Part shown: positions 8,040 through 17,803 of the stretch, in pieces
How the letters are laid out: the number at the start of each line of letters is the position of its first letter
How positions within the stretch are numbered: position 1 is the first letter of the stretch
Origin: Pseudomonas sp. CROZ-RG-20F-R04-15
Lineage (GTDB): Bacteria; Pseudomonadota; Gammaproteobacteria; Pseudomonadales; Pseudomonadaceae
Length of the DNA: 64,000 nucleotides
NCBI RefSeq assembly: GCF_022662375.1
Contig: NZ_JAKNQL010000007.1
Span: 124,001-188,000, forward strand
Reading direction: 5' to 3'
Translations under genes and position numbers: made by a program
The notes under the pieces: generated by a model
Database searches by the model: none
The model's input: the letters and a program-made list of their open reading frames with translations, nothing else
Told to the model about the DNA's origin: nothing

Positions 8040-9621
8040 GGCGCTGCGCTTCCCTTTGCCCATCGAGCAGACGGCGTAATTGCAGCGGATTGCCTTGTTT
8101 CAATGCGTCAGGCAGCAAGCTGTCGGGGAAGTCCTGATAGCAGACCGGGCGCAGGAAACGCAGGATCGCCGCTGTACCGACTGATGTTGCGCGTGCGTCG
8201 GACGTGGCCGGGAAAGGCCCGCCATGCACCATCGCGTCACACACCTCGACCCCGGTTGGCCAGCCGTTGATCAGCAGGCGGCCGGCCTTGCGTTCCAGGG
8301 TTGGCAGCAATGCGCGCGCCTGTTCAAGGTCTTGGTCATCCAGGTGCAACGTGGCGGTCAACTGGCCTTCCAGGTGTTCGCAGAGCTGACGGATTTCTGC
8401 CTCACTGCTGCATTGCACGATCAGCGCAGCCGCGCCGAACGCTTCGGCTTGCAAACTGTGATCGGTGAGAAAGTCGGCGGCCTCGGTGACGAACAGGTGC
8501 GCCTGACATTGGTTCGGGCCGCTGCCGTTCTGACCCACACCGCTGTGGCGTGCAGCGGCATTCTCGGCCAGTGCATTCACGGCAGATTCGTAAGCGCTGA
8601 AAATGCCCGGTGTCAGCATCGTCTGCGCCGGACTGCGTTGAATGATCTCGGCGGTGGCGGCAATAAACCTGTCGAGCGCCGGTCCTTTAAAGGCAATCAG
8701 CAATCCCGGATTGGTGCAGAACTGGCCCGCACCCAGTGTCAGCGAGGCCACAAACCCTTCAGCCAACGCCTGCGTGCGATTATCCAGCGCCGCCGGAAAC
8801 AGCAGCACCGGATTGATCGAACTCATTTCCGCGTACACCGGAATCGGTTCGGGCCGCGCTTGCGCCGCTTGAATCAGCGCCAGGCCACCGCTGCGCGAAC
8901 CGGTAAAACCCACCGCTTTGATCCGTGGGTCTGTGACCAGTGCGATGCCCACTTCGCGGCCGGAACCGTACAGCAACGAGAACACGCCCTCCGGCAAGCC
9001 AGAGTTTTTTACCGCCCGAGCAACCGCGCGACCGATCAGTTCGCTGGTGCCGGGATGCGCGCTGTGCGCCTTGACGATCACCGGGCAACCGGCGGCCAAT
9101 GCTGAGGCGGTGTCACCGCCCGCCACCGAAAACGCCAGCGGAAAATTGCTCGCACCAAACACCGCGACCGGCCCCAGCGCGATCTGACGCTGGCGCAGAT
9201 CCGCACGTGGCAACGGCTGGCGTTGCGGTTGTGCGCTATCGACGCGCACATCCAGCCATTCACCGCCACGGACCGTGCGGGCGAACATTCTCAATTGTTG
9301 GCAAGTGCGCCCGCGTTCGCCCATTAAACGCGCACGCGGCAGGCCGGTTTCGGCGTGGGCGCGGTCGATCAGTTCATCGCCGATGGCTTCGATTTCCATG
9401 GCAATGCTTTCGAGAAATTCAGCGCGAACATTCAGCGCCGTCTCGCGATAAACATCGAACGCTGCCCAGGCCAGTGCACAGGCCTGTTCGACATGCTCGG
9501 CCGATCCACCGGCATACGCGGGCTCCAGCGTTTCATTGGTAGCCGGATTGATTCCGCGAATGGCGGCGCGATGGCCAGCAACCGTGTGCTGTCCGAGCAG
9601 CATGTGGCCCGTCAGAGTCAT
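8029..9621 (-). CDS. 2,5-dioxopentanoate (2-oxoglutarate semialdehyde) dehydrogenase
   Basis: A 530-residue aldehyde dehydrogenase that makes 2-oxoglutarate from its semialdehyde, the last step of hydroxyproline (and also pentose or glucarate) breakdown. The catalytic residues fit the superfamily: N159 in FGASNFP, E265 in AEMSS and C302 in GQFCTNPG. The start is the ATG preceded by AGGAAG; an upstream in-frame ATG 14 codons earlier lacks a site. It lies between the pyrroline deaminase and the D-hydroxyproline dehydrogenase, which specifies the pathway. Confidence 0.88.
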   Translation of the reverse strand: MTLTGHMLLGQHTVAGHRAAIRGINPATNETLEPAYAGGSAEHVEQACALAWAAFDVYRETALNVRAEFLESIAMEIEAIGDELIDRAHAETGLPRARLMGERGRTCQQLRMFARTVRGGEWLDVRVDSAQPQRQPLPRADLRQRQIALGPVAVFGASNFPLAFSVAGGDTASALAAGCPVIVKAHSAHPGTSELIGRAVARAVKNSGLPEGVFSLLYGSGREVGIALVTDPRIKAVGFTGSRSGGLALIQAAQARPEPIPVYAEMSSINPVLLFPAALDNRTQALAEGFVASLTLGAGQFCTNPGLLIAFKGPALDRFIAATAEIIQRSPAQTMLTPGIFSAYESAVNALAENAAARHSGVGQNGSGPNQCQAHLFVTEAADFLTDHSLQAEAFGAAALIVQCSSEAEIRQLCEHLEGQLTATLHLDDQDLEQARALLPTLERKAGRLLINGWPTGVEVCDAMVHGGPFPATSDARATSVGTAAILRFLRPVCYQDFPDSLLPDALKQGNPLQLRRLLDGQREAQRHGE

Positions 9622-9693
9622 GGTGTCTTCCTGATGAAAAGGGAAAGGCCTGCCGCGTAGCACAACGCATCGCGGCAGGTGAGGCTTGCTGTG

Positions 9694-10641
9694 TCAGGCG
9701 AAATTCTGTTCCGCCGACCAGTTCTCGTACCAGTGACGGAACAGCGAATACTGCTTCTCCGCATAACGCCGCTGCGAATCGCTCAACGCATCGGTTTCGT
9801 TGAAGTGCAGGGTGTATTCCTTGTCGCCGTTGAGCACCATCAGGTGCTTGTAATACAGCACCAGATCGCAGCCTTCATCGAACGACGACAGCACCGCCAG
9901 CGCCGATTCCAGTTCCCGCGCCTGACGACGGGCCTTGGCATCACCCTTGGCCGCTTGCTTGCTCAGCGCCACCAGTTGCAGCACTTCGCGCGGCAGGGCG
10001 TTGCCGATACCGGTGATGGCGCCGGTGGCGTTGCAGTTGACGAAACCGTGGACCACTTGCGTGTCGACACCGACCATCAGGGTCACGTCATCGTCCTTGG
10101 AGGTGATGTTTTCGGCGGCGTAGCGCAGGTCGGCGGCACCGCCGAATTCCTTGAAGCCAATCAGGTTCGGGTACTCGCGACGCAGTTCGAAGAACAGATC
10201 GGCGCGGGTGGCGAAGCCGTAGTAAGGGCTGTTGTAGATCACCGCCGGCAGGTTTGGCGCGGCTTGCAGAATCGCGGCGAAATGGGCCTTTTGCGCAGCG
10301 ACCGAAGCGCCACGGGACAGCACGCGGGGAATTACCATCAGACCCTGAGCGCCGACTTTTGCCGCGTGGGCCGCGTGGGAAACCGCTTCACGAGAGTTCA
10401 CTGCGCCAGTACCGACAATGGTTGGAACCCCGGCGGCGACCAGACGCGCCACGCCTTCCTGACGTTCGGCTTCGGTCAGCAGCGGCCAGTCGCCCATCGA
10501 GCCGCAATAGACCACGGCGCTCATGCCGATATCGATCAGCTCGCGACCCTTGGCCACCAGTGCATCGAAGTCCGGTTTGCGCTGGGCAGTGCACGGGGTC
10601 ATCAGGGCCGGCATGCAACCGGTGAAGATGTTGTCGCTCAT
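9694..10641 (-). CDS. lhpC: 1-pyrroline-4-hydroxy-2-carboxylate deaminase (DapA/NAL family)
   Basis: A 315-residue class I aldolase-fold enzyme that deaminates and dehydrates 1-pyrroline-4-hydroxy-2-carboxylate to 2-oxoglutarate semialdehyde. The Schiff-base lysine is K164 in IGFKEFGG, and the usual tyrosine is Y136 in VIYNSPYYG. It could be mistaken for dihydrodipicolinate synthase, but the operon position between the hydroxyproline epimerase and the semialdehyde dehydrogenase fixes the role. AAGGAG lies 8-9 nt before the ATG. Confidence 0.88.
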   Translation of the reverse strand: MSDNIFTGCMPALMTPCTAQRKPDFDALVAKGRELIDIGMSAVVYCGSMGDWPLLTEAERQEGVARLVAAGVPTIVGTGAVNSREAVSHAAHAAKVGAQGLMVIPRVLSRGASVAAQKAHFAAILQAAPNLPAVIYNSPYYGFATRADLFFELRREYPNLIGFKEFGGAADLRYAAENITSKDDDVTLMVGVDTQVVHGFVNCNATGAITGIGNALPREVLQLVALSKQAAKGDAKARRQARELESALAVLSSFDEGCDLVLYYKHLMVLNGDKEYTLHFNETDALSDSQRRYAEKQYSLFRHWYENWSAEQNFA

Positions 10642-10696
10642 TGTTTTAACTCCTTGGCACATCATTCAAATTGAGGTGAAAAGTCAGCGCGGTGGC

Positions 10697-11623
10697 TCAG
10701 ATGCCCCACGCGAACGGGTCTGCTTCGTCGATCAGCAAAGTGCTGTCGGCGGTCATGTAAGCGCGGCCGGTAATGAACGGGCGAATGCGCTCGCCGTCCC
10801 ATTCGAAGCGGCCTTCGAACTGGCTGCCGGTGATGCTCGCTTGCACCCAGGTCGCGCCGGGTTGCAGCTTGTCGTCGGCGGCCAGGCAGGCGAGTTTGGC
10901 GCTGGTACCGGTGCCGCACGGTGAGCGGTCGTAGGCTTTGCCGGGGCACATGACGAAGTTGCGGCTGTCGGCTTCGTTGTCATCGGCGAACAGTTCGATG
11001 TGATCGATCACCGCGCCGTCTTCGCCGTAAATGCCTTGGTCTTCGAGGGCTTTGAGCATGGCCCAGGTGTACGCGGTGAGGTGTTCGACGTTGTCCATCG
11101 TCAGCGTCTGGCCGTGTTCCGAGACAAGGAAGAACCAGTTGCCGCCATAGGCGATGTCGCCAAATACTCGGCCGAATCCCGGCACATCCACCGGCACCTG
11201 TTTGCGATGTCGATAGGCGGGTACGTTGCCCAAGGTGACGGCTCCGTCGTCATGCAACGTGGCGCTGACCGGGCCGACTGGCGTGTCGATCTTGTGGATG
11301 CCCGGCTGGATTTTTCCCAAGTACTGCAACGAATTGATCAGGCCAATCGTGCCGTGGCCGCACATGCCGAGATAACCGGCGTTGTTGAAGAAAATCACCC
11401 CACAGGTCGCGTCTGCCGAGACCGGCGCGCAATACAATGCGCCGACCAGCACATCGTTGCCGCGCGGCTCCAAAAGGCACGCGCGGCGCCATTGATCATG
11501 CTGAGTGCGCAAGGCGTCACGTTTTTCGGCGATGGTGTTGCCGGGTAGATCAGGGAAGCCGTTCATCACCAGGCGCGTCGGTTCACCGCCGGTGTGGGAA
11601 TCAATGACGTGTAGTTCTTTCAT
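10697..11623 (-). CDS. lhpA: 4-hydroxyproline 2-epimerase
   Basis: A 308-residue, cofactor-independent member of the proline racemase family. It interconverts trans-4-hydroxy-L-proline and cis-4-hydroxy-D-proline, the entry step of the pathway. Both catalytic cysteines are present: C88 in GMCGHGTIG and C236 in SPCGTGTSA. This separates it from trans-3-hydroxyproline dehydratases, which have Thr or Ser at one position. AAGGAA precedes the ATG. It lies between the permease and the deaminase genes. Confidence 0.92.
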   Translation of the reverse strand: MKELHVIDSHTGGEPTRLVMNGFPDLPGNTIAEKRDALRTQHDQWRRACLLEPRGNDVLVGALYCAPVSADATCGVIFFNNAGYLGMCGHGTIGLINSLQYLGKIQPGIHKIDTPVGPVSATLHDDGAVTLGNVPAYRHRKQVPVDVPGFGRVFGDIAYGGNWFFLVSEHGQTLTMDNVEHLTAYTWAMLKALEDQGIYGEDGAVIDHIELFADDNEADSRNFVMCPGKAYDRSPCGTGTSAKLACLAADDKLQPGATWVQASITGSQFEGRFEWDGERIRPFITGRAYMTADSTLLIDEADPFAWGI

Positions 11624-11645
11624 GAATAGATTCCTTTAGGTGATT

Positions 11646-13271
11646 TCAGTAGGCGCCGGCAGGGCGCGCAGCCACGGTCGAGGCGGGGGCGGCGACTTCG
11701 CTTTCCTCATCGTCCTCTTCCAGACGCAGCAGATGCGCCGGCACACCGGTCGCGGCGCCCCAGTAATAAATGCCGGTGGCGCAAGCAGCGACGACGATGG
11801 TGTCGAACGGATGAGCGAGGATGCCCAGGCCACCGAAGGTGCCGAGTTTCGACAACACGATGGTCACCGCGTAGAAAGCGATCAGCCACGCCGAGGAGCG
11901 CACCTGACGCGCCAGATTCAGGTGGGCGGTCGGCACAAAACGTCCGCAGAGCAGGTAGACCACGAACATCAGGATTTGCAGGCCGAGCAGCCACGACACG
12001 GTGTTCCAGCCCGACCAGTAGACGATCAGCGCGGCGATGATGAACGACACCGGCCCGAGCAGACCCATGCACTTGACCCGGAACGGCCGCGGCATATTCG
12101 GCGCGTTGCGGCGCAGCGCTGCCACGGACACGGGCGCCACGGCGTAGCTCAACACCAGCGCGGCGGAGACCACATTGATCAGCGCTTCCCACGACGGGAA
12201 CGGCAGGGTCCAGAACACCGATAGGGCAAAGGTCAGCCACAGCGCCGGACGCGGAATCCCTGACTTCTCATCGATATGGGTGAAGACCTTGAAGAAGGTC
12301 CCGGTCTGCGCCCAGCCGTAGATCACGCGTGGGGTGGCGTTCATGTAGATGTTGCCGCAGCCGCTCGGCGAGATCACCGCGTCGGCGACCACCAGATAGG
12401 CCAGCCAGCCCACACCCAGTGCCAATGCGATGTCGCGGTACGGCAGGGAAAACTCCTTGCTGATACCAGCCCAGCCATTGGCGAGCATTTCGGTTGGGAT
12501 GCTGCCGAGAAAGGCCATTTGCAGCAGTACGTAAATCAGTGTCGACAGCAGCACCGAGAGGATCAATGCGATGGGAATAGTGCGCTGCGGATTCTTCACT
12601 TCACTGGCCACCGAGATGATCGGTGTCAGCCCCAGATAAGCGAAAATCACGCCACCCGCCGACACCGCCATTTCGATACCGGACAAGCCGAACGGGGCAA
12701 ATCCTTGCACATGGAAGTTGGCCGGTTTGAAGAAAGTGAACAGCACACCAATCACCAACAGCGGCACGATGAACTTGAATACGCTGACCAGATTATTGGC
12801 CTTGGCGAAGGTTTTCACGCTGCGGTAGTTGAGCAGGAAAAACACGCACAACAGGCCGAACTGCACCATCCAGCCGAGGATCGTCGGATCGCCAGAGCCC
12901 GCCTTGGTCAGCTCGGGAAACCACGCTGCCGCGTATTGGCGCGAGGCGACCACTTCGATCGCCACCAGACTGGAAAACGCAATCAGGGTGATGAAGCCCA
13001 TCAGGTAGCCGAGCAGCGGCCCGTGGGAGTAAACCGGATAACGCACCACGCCGCCGGCACGCGGTAACGCCGCGCCCAGTTCGCAGTAAACGATGCCCAG
13101 CAACAACACGGCAAAACCGCCCAGCAGCCAGGAGAAAATCCCCGCCGGCCCGGCGATGGCGGACACATGACTGGCCGCGAACAGCCAGCCGGAGCCGAAG
13201 ATCGCACCGAGCCCGATAAATGTGAGGTCGATCAGTGAAAGCTGTTTTTTGAACTTGCCTTGGCCTGACAT
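11646..13271 (-). CDS. APC-superfamily permease, probable hydroxyproline uptake
   Basis: A 541-residue inner-membrane transporter with about 12-13 hydrophobic segments. It opens with the APC signature region (FIGLGAIFGSGWLFAASH, TM1) and has a hydrophilic, acidic C-terminal tail (LEEDDEESE). As first gene of the hydroxyproline operon, 22 bp ahead of the epimerase, it is inferred to import hydroxyproline or proline. GAAGG lies upstream of the ATG. The substrate is inferred from context only. Confidence 0.85.
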   Translation of the reverse strand: MSGQGKFKKQLSLIDLTFIGLGAIFGSGWLFAASHVSAIAGPAGIFSWLLGGFAVLLLGIVYCELGAALPRAGGVVRYPVYSHGPLLGYLMGFITLIAFSSLVAIEVVASRQYAAAWFPELTKAGSGDPTILGWMVQFGLLCVFFLLNYRSVKTFAKANNLVSVFKFIVPLLVIGVLFTFFKPANFHVQGFAPFGLSGIEMAVSAGGVIFAYLGLTPIISVASEVKNPQRTIPIALILSVLLSTLIYVLLQMAFLGSIPTEMLANGWAGISKEFSLPYRDIALALGVGWLAYLVVADAVISPSGCGNIYMNATPRVIYGWAQTGTFFKVFTHIDEKSGIPRPALWLTFALSVFWTLPFPSWEALINVVSAALVLSYAVAPVSVAALRRNAPNMPRPFRVKCMGLLGPVSFIIAALIVYWSGWNTVSWLLGLQILMFVVYLLCGRFVPTAHLNLARQVRSSAWLIAFYAVTIVLSKLGTFGGLGILAHPFDTIVVAACATGIYYWGAATGVPAHLLRLEEDDEESEVAAPASTVAARPAGAY

Positions 13272-13502
13272 GGCATCGCCTTCTTGTGAGTTATTGGATA
13301 GGCAGTTGTGTCACTGGGACGCCCAGACTTTGAACTTGTCGACGCAGTGGCGATTGATGTTTTGCGGCGGCTTCGATGACGAAATCAGCACAGTCGCGCT
13401 GAATAAACGTGGCCCTCGACACGTCTTGAACGATGCTGCAATCTGCACGCGAAGGCCGCATGGCGGGCGCTTCGTCTATCCACGTTACGAGAGGATTGTT
13501 TG

Positions 13503-14273
13503 ATGCAGCAGGCGTTTTCGATCCTGTCTCAAGGCATTGATGGGCATCGCCCGCAGACACTTGAGGAGCTGTTGGCCGGCGCGGCACTGCTGTTGCCGAT
13601 GCTCGATGTGATCCCCAATGCGGCGATTTTCATCAAGGATGTGCAAGCCCGGTATGTACTTGCCAATCGCACGCTGGTGCAACGCTGTGGCTTGAAGGAT
13701 TTGCGCCCGCTACTTGGCAAAACCAGTGCGCAGGTGTTCCCTGCGCAACTCGGGCCGGGTTACACCGAGCAGGACCGCAAGGTGCTGGAAGAAGGCTTTG
13801 TGCTGGAGGATCAGCTTGAACTGCATCTGTACGGCAGCCGCGAACCGGGCTGGTGCCTGACGCACAAGCAGCCGCTGTACAACCGTGACGGGGTGATCAT
13901 TGGTCTGGCGGGGATTTCCGTGGACCTGCAATCGGCCAGTGAAACCCATCCGGCGTTCGAGCGGCTGGCGGCTGTCGATGAGCATATCCGCGCACATTTC
14001 AATCGTCGGGTCACCCTCAGTGAATTGACCCGAATCGCCGGTATTTCAGTCGCGCAACTGGAGCGTTACTGCAAACGCGTGTTCCACCTGACGCCACGGC
14101 AGATGATCCAGAAAGTGCGGCTCGAACACGCGCACCGATTGCTGCATACCGATCTGCCGATTACCGACGTGGCGTTGCAATGCGGCTATACCGATCACAG
14201 CGCCTTCACCCGCCAGTTCAAGGCATCGACCGGGTTTACTCCGCGCGAGTATCGGCAGGCCACTTCACCCTGA
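13503..14273 (+). CDS. PAS-AraC regulator of the hydroxyproline operon
   Basis: A 256-residue regulator. A PAS domain at about 30-140 (DVIPNAAIFIKDVQARYVLAN opens it) is followed by an AraC-type double HTH at about 155-250, ending in the YTDHSAFTRQFKASTGFTPREYR helix. It is divergent from the catabolic operon, with 231 bp between the starts holding both promoters. This matches the regulator (lhpR-type) of Pseudomonas hydroxyproline clusters. The PAS domain suggests a small ligand, presumably hydroxyproline or an intermediate. GAGAGGA sits 8 nt before the ATG. Confidence 0.85.
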   Translation: MQQAFSILSQGIDGHRPQTLEELLAGAALLLPMLDVIPNAAIFIKDVQARYVLANRTLVQRCGLKDLRPLLGKTSAQVFPAQLGPGYTEQDRKVLEEGFVLEDQLELHLYGSREPGWCLTHKQPLYNRDGVIIGLAGISVDLQSASETHPAFERLAAVDEHIRAHFNRRVTLSELTRIAGISVAQLERYCKRVFHLTPRQMIQKVRLEHAHRLLHTDLPITDVALQCGYTDHSAFTRQFKASTGFTPREYRQATSP

Positions 14274-14304
14274 TGAAATGGTATTGAAGCGCTATGTGGT
14301 GGAG

Positions 14305-14901
14305 TCATGCCAGGACTGTCAGCCATGCCGAAAGCAGCAGCAACAACGCCAGTGCGGTGTTCATGCGCTTGAACGCCTTTGGCGATCCCATCAGCCGCGC
14401 ACTGCCCACGCCCATCAACGCCCACAACGTCATGCACGGCAGCGACACCAACAGAAACGCCAGCGTCAACACCAATAGTCGCAGGGTCTTGTCGCCGCCG
14501 CCGACAAACACACTGACCACCGCCATGGCCATCATCCACACTTTGGGGTTGACCAGTTGCAGCATCGCCGCGCCGAGCACGCTGAAACCTTCTGCTTGCG
14601 CCTCGGCAGGGTCCAGCGACGGCGGTGCACTGCGAAAGATCTGCCACGCCAGCCAGCTCAACCAGAGCACACCGCCCCAGGCCATGGCTTGTTGCACGCG
14701 CGGATAGCGCAGCAAGGTTTCGCCGGCACCGAGGCCGACCACCAGCACAATCAATGCCGCCGCCGCGCAGGCGCCAAAAATGATCGGCAGCGTGGCGAGC
14801 AAGCCTTGGCGCGAACTGTGGCTCAACACCAGAATATTGGTCGGCCCCGGTGTGATCGAGGCAACGAAAGCAAACAGCAGAAAGGGCAGTAATGACGCCA
14901 T
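14305..14901 (-). CDS. LysE/RhtB-family amino-acid exporter
   Basis: A 198-residue inner-membrane protein with about six hydrophobic segments and the family signature SITPGPTNILV near residue 15. It exports amino acids or related small solutes. The start is placed at the ATG giving the MASLLPFLLFAF N-terminus with AGGGAA upstream; longer in-frame openings would add an unlikely hydrophilic extension. The AraC regulator begins on the same strand 56 bp upstream, a common pairing in pseudomonads. Substrate unknown. Confidence 0.88.
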   Translation of the reverse strand: MASLLPFLLFAFVASITPGPTNILVLSHSSRQGLLATLPIIFGACAAAALIVLVVGLGAGETLLRYPRVQQAMAWGGVLWLSWLAWQIFRSAPPSLDPAEAQAEGFSVLGAAMLQLVNPKVWMMAMAVVSVFVGGGDKTLRLLVLTLAFLLVSLPCMTLWALMGVGSARLMGSPKAFKRMNTALALLLLLSAWLTVLA

Positions 14902-14956
14902 GATCCGGATTCCCTGAAAGTAAACACAGGAAGCCATGATCGCCAGTCGGTGTACG

Positions 14957-15793
14957 TCAGTCTGGAAGGTTTGAGCAGCGCTTGCGGTAGTCGGCAGGTG
15001 TGAGTTGGTAGGCCCGGCGGAACCAGCGCCCGAGATGACTCTGGTCGGCAAAACCGAGCACGCTGGCGACCTGTGCCGGCGTTTCACCCCGGGCCAGCAA
15101 CTGCCGCGCCTTGGCCAGGCGCAACTGGATCAGATAAGCGTGCGGCGCCAGGCCAAACGCTGTCTTGAAGGCGCGGCTGAGGCGAAAACGGTCTACCCCG
15201 CAGACCTGCGCGAGATCATCGAGACCGATATCTTCATAGGTATGCGCGTGCAGATAATCCCGCGCCAGTTGTGCCACCAATGGCAGGCGCGGATCGAAAA
15301 CCTGCCGCTTGCGCCAGTCGAGATGGCGCGTGAGCGAGCTCAGCAAACCATCGATGGCGGTCTGCCGAACGATGCGCAGATCGCCGTCATGCAACGCATG
15401 GAAAGCGTGACTGATCGCTGTGGCCAGACGCGGGTCCTGACTCAGCGTGTCGGCAAAACCGGGCTGGCTGTCGGCCGGGGCGTCTTCGAACAGCGCGTGC
15501 ATTTCACGCTCCAGCCAGTGCGGATCAAGGTAGAGCATCGAATAGGTAAAACCTTCTTCGGTCGGCGCTTGCCCATCGTGGATTTCCCCCGGCTCCAGCA
15601 GGAACACGTTGCCCGGCGTACTGCGATGGCGCACGCGGCGGCAATTGAACTGCTGCACACCTTGCTCGGTCACGCCGACGAGGAAACTGTCATGCCAGTG
15701 CGGATCGTAGGCATGCCCCTCGAAGTGAGCTCGAATCGATTCAATCCCGGTATCGACATCCTGGGACAGCTCGATCCAGTTGCGTTTATCCAC
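14957..15793 (-). CDS. AraC-family regulator (cupin sensor) of the LysE exporter
   Basis: A 278-residue AraC regulator. The AraC-type cupin lies at about 20-110 (HAYDPHWHDSFLVGVTEQG, and LLEPGEIHDGQ); the double HTH is at about 175-270. I choose the GTG at 15793 because GGAG lies 6 nt upstream; an in-frame ATG 20 codons earlier has no clear site. It is probably the activator of the downstream LysE gene, in response to an amino acid. Confidence 0.85.
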   Translation of the reverse strand: MDKRNWIELSQDVDTGIESIRAHFEGHAYDPHWHDSFLVGVTEQGVQQFNCRRVRHRSTPGNVFLLEPGEIHDGQAPTEEGFTYSMLYLDPHWLEREMHALFEDAPADSQPGFADTLSQDPRLATAISHAFHALHDGDLRIVRQTAIDGLLSSLTRHLDWRKRQVFDPRLPLVAQLARDYLHAHTYEDIGLDDLAQVCGVDRFRLSRAFKTAFGLAPHAYLIQLRLAKARQLLARGETPAQVASVLGFADQSHLGRWFRRAYQLTPADYRKRCSNLPD

Positions 15794-15930
15794 GAAGGCT
15801 CCAGTGTTCGCTGTTGAAAGGTGCGGCCCGATAAAATACCGCGCAATGGCCATCAACGTTTAGAAGATTTGTGCAGGTGAGGGGGCTAGACTCAGCAGGT
15901 TACGACCCCTTTGGCGACAGGTGAAATGCG

Positions 15931-16206
15931 ATGATTAACCGATGCTCGCGTGGGGTTTTACTCACCTTGATCGCGCTCAGCCTGGTGCTGACGGCAGGCT
16001 GCTCGAGCCGCAAACACTATCCGCCTTCCGGCGTCGGGGACGCCTGCTATGCCAAAGCCTTGCCGTCGGTCGGCGAGGGCGGTCTGGCGTGGGGCTCCAG
16101 TTTGAACATGGCCCGGCAGAAATCGATGAACAACTGCATCCGCTATGCCGGGCGCTCTGGGGGCACGCCGGATACCTGTCAGGTGGTGTTGGCCAAGTGC
16201 CGCTAG
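15931..16206 (+). CDS. Small lipoprotein, unknown function (91 residues)
   Basis: Signal peptide with lipobox LTAGC (lipid-attached C24) shows a membrane-anchored periplasmic or outer-membrane protein. Beyond it the mature part is short, with three cysteines (in GDACYAK, NNCIRYAG and DTCQVV) plus a fourth near the end, suggesting disulfides. I do not recognise the family. It appears monocistronic; the region after it belongs to the MarR-GNAT promoter. Confidence 0.78.
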   Translation: MINRCSRGVLLTLIALSLVLTAGCSSRKHYPPSGVGDACYAKALPSVGEGGLAWGSSLNMARQKSMNNCIRYAGRSGGTPDTCQVVLAKCR

Positions 16207-16213
16207 CTTTCTG

Positions 16214-16256
16214 TTGACATGGTTGCTTTTGGCAAATATATAGTTGCCTTAAGCAA
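16214..16256 (+). promoter_or_regulatory. Sigma-70 promoter with two MarR-type palindromes
   Basis: TTGACA at 16214-16219 and TATATA at 16237-16242 are separated by exactly 17 bp. Two related imperfect 13-bp dyads, TTGCTTTTGGCAA (16223-16235) and TTGCCTTAAGCAA (16244-16256), flank the -10. Their 21-bp spacing puts them on the same DNA face. This is the expected layout of an autorepressed MarR gene. Confidence 0.8.
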
Positions 16257-16273
16257 TTAACTGAGCATTTGCC

Positions 16274-17197
16274 ATGTCGAGCATCGATCTCCTTGAGCAA
16301 GCCGACGTCGTGCGCGGCTTCAATCGCTTCTACACCCATCAGATCGGCGTACTGCAGGAGCATCTGCTGCAAAGCGACTACTCGCTGACCGAGTTGCGCA
16401 TTTTATATGAGCTGGCGTCGCGCGGTGACCTGACCAGCGCTGATCTGCGCCAGATGCTCGGCCTGGACGCTGGCTACATGAGTCGGATCATCAGCGGTTT
16501 CGAGAAACGCGGGCTGATCCAGAAAATCCCGTCGCCCACGGACGCCCGCGCTGCACAATTGCATCTCACCGACTTCGGGCGCGAAATTCTGGTCCCGCTG
16601 GAAAAGGCCTCCCGCGAACAGATCGTCGCCATGCTCGAGCGATTGCCTGAACCGCAGCAGAAACAACTGATCGGCGCCATGACGCTGATCCAGACACTGC
16701 TCGAGGGCAGCAAGGATTCAACTTACCTGTTGCGCGATCCGCAGCCCGGCGACATGGGCACGGTGATGCAACAACAAGCGGCACTCTATACCCGCGAATA
16801 CGGTTGGAATGCCGAGTTCGAGGCGCTGGTGGCCGAGGTGGTTGCCAAGTATCTGCGTGATTACGACCCAACGAGCGAGCGCTGCTGGATTGCGGAAAAG
16901 GACGGCAAGGTCATCGGTTCTGTGTTCATTGTCCGCCAGGATGAAACGACCGCCAAACTGCGCATGCTCTACGTCGACGCCAGTGCGCGGGGCTTGGGCA
17001 TTGGCAGTCGTCTGGTCGAGGAGTGCCTGCGTTTCGCCCGCCAGGTTGGTTACCAGAAAATGACCTTGTGGACGACCAGCAACCTGACGGCAGCGCGCAA
17101 GATTTATCAGCAGGCCGGATTTGAGTTGGTGGAGGAGGAGGCGGTTCACAGCTTTGGCAAGGATCTGGTGAGTCAGACCTGGGCGCGGGTGTTGTGA
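16274..17197 (+). CDS. MarR-GNAT fusion: DNA-binding domain plus acetyltransferase
   Basis: A 307-residue two-domain protein. Residues 1-145 are a winged-helix MarR domain (DAGYMSRIISGFEKRGLI recognition region, then the PTDARAAQLHLT wing). Residues about 155-305 are a GNAT acetyltransferase with the acetyl-CoA loop ARGLGIGSRLVEE. Such fusions are widespread in proteobacteria, and the ligand or substrate is usually unknown. Its own promoter carries two palindromes, so autoregulation is likely. The ATG has only a weak GAG upstream, but the homology begins there. Confidence 0.88.
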   Translation: MSSIDLLEQADVVRGFNRFYTHQIGVLQEHLLQSDYSLTELRILYELASRGDLTSADLRQMLGLDAGYMSRIISGFEKRGLIQKIPSPTDARAAQLHLTDFGREILVPLEKASREQIVAMLERLPEPQQKQLIGAMTLIQTLLEGSKDSTYLLRDPQPGDMGTVMQQQAALYTREYGWNAEFEALVAEVVAKYLRDYDPTSERCWIAEKDGKVIGSVFIVRQDETTAKLRMLYVDASARGLGIGSRLVEECLRFARQVGYQKMTLWTTSNLTAARKIYQQAGFELVEEEAVHSFGKDLVSQTWARVL

Positions 17198-17235
17198 TTT
17201 GTTTTTCGTCGTCGGGTGCAGTGAAAAGGCAGACG

Positions 17236-17268
17236 AAAAAAAACCACCTTAGCGGGGTGGTTTTTTTG
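17236..17268. terminator. Bidirectional terminator after the MarR-GNAT gene
   Basis: AACCACC / GGTGGTT stem flanked by an A tract on the left and a T tract on the right, so it can work in both directions. Confidence 0.85.
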
Positions 17269-17688
17269 TGAACCTTGGTTTGCGACCGAGGTTTGTTGCT
17301 TCACTAGCCGAACTGACGTGTGAGGATAGTATGAGCCTTTGCGCCACCTTGCAACGGTAACAGCTTTTTTTGAACGACTTTTTCCAGATCTGTTTATTTT
17401 AATAAACAGACAGAAATAACGGTTTACAAAGGCAATAGAACTCTCTGCATGAAATCCTTTTATTGAGGTTATGATGCAGGCGCTCATATGTTGGTTCGTT
17501 AGTGAGGTCTGGCTGGAAAACTTAACAGTTTCATTCCCTTTGACACGGTTTTGCACCCGTGCCGGGATGATGGCTCAGAGGGCTTTCAACCGGCCGCCTC
17601 ACTAGTCGAACTGACGTTCAGGCTGAAAGCAAGCATGGTCCGGTAAGCTTGCTGGAGGTTTGGCCCCCAGCCCTGGAGGCCAAAACGT
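17269..17688. other. AT-rich intergenic region with a duplicated 18-mer and a palindrome
   Basis: No gene is clearly supported here. It holds a near-identical 18-mer direct repeat (CACTAG, then C or T, then CGAACTGACGT) at 17302-17319 and 17600-17617, 298 bp apart. There is also a perfect 18-bp palindrome, TGTTTATTTTAATAAACA, at 17391-17408 in locally AT-rich DNA. A 44-codon frame at 17471-17605 starts with ATG ATG after GAGG and ends within the second 18-mer; coding is doubtful. A small RNA is an alternative explanation. Confidence 0.45.
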
Positions 17689-17787
17689 ATGAAGCTTTTG
17701 CTGCGTGCGCTGAGCCTTGTATGGAGATTGTTTAAAGCCTTTCGCTTTTACGAGTTCCTGCGAGACCACTTTGACGACTTGAAGTAA
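17689..17787 (+). CDS. Small protein of 32 residues, unknown
   Basis: A short gene with good landmarks: GGAGG 9 nt before the ATG, 32 codons, a TAA stop and a strong terminator 17 bp later. The first two thirds read as a basic, amphipathic, leucine- and aromatic-rich helix (MKLLLRALSLVWRLFKAF). The acidic end is DHFDDLK. It could bind the membrane surface or a protein partner. GC-rich inverted sequence upstream (17650-17680) may fold over the ribosome site. I know no family name. Confidence 0.6.
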   Translation: MKLLLRALSLVWRLFKAFRFYEFLRDHFDDLK

Positions 17788-17803
17788 CGGCCGTTGAGGT
17801 GGG

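Noticed and set aside
17173..17556. Minus-strand frame of 127 codons through the terminator and AT-rich region
   Set aside because: It crosses a bidirectional terminator, and its sequence is made of repeat-derived DNA; no ribosome site found.
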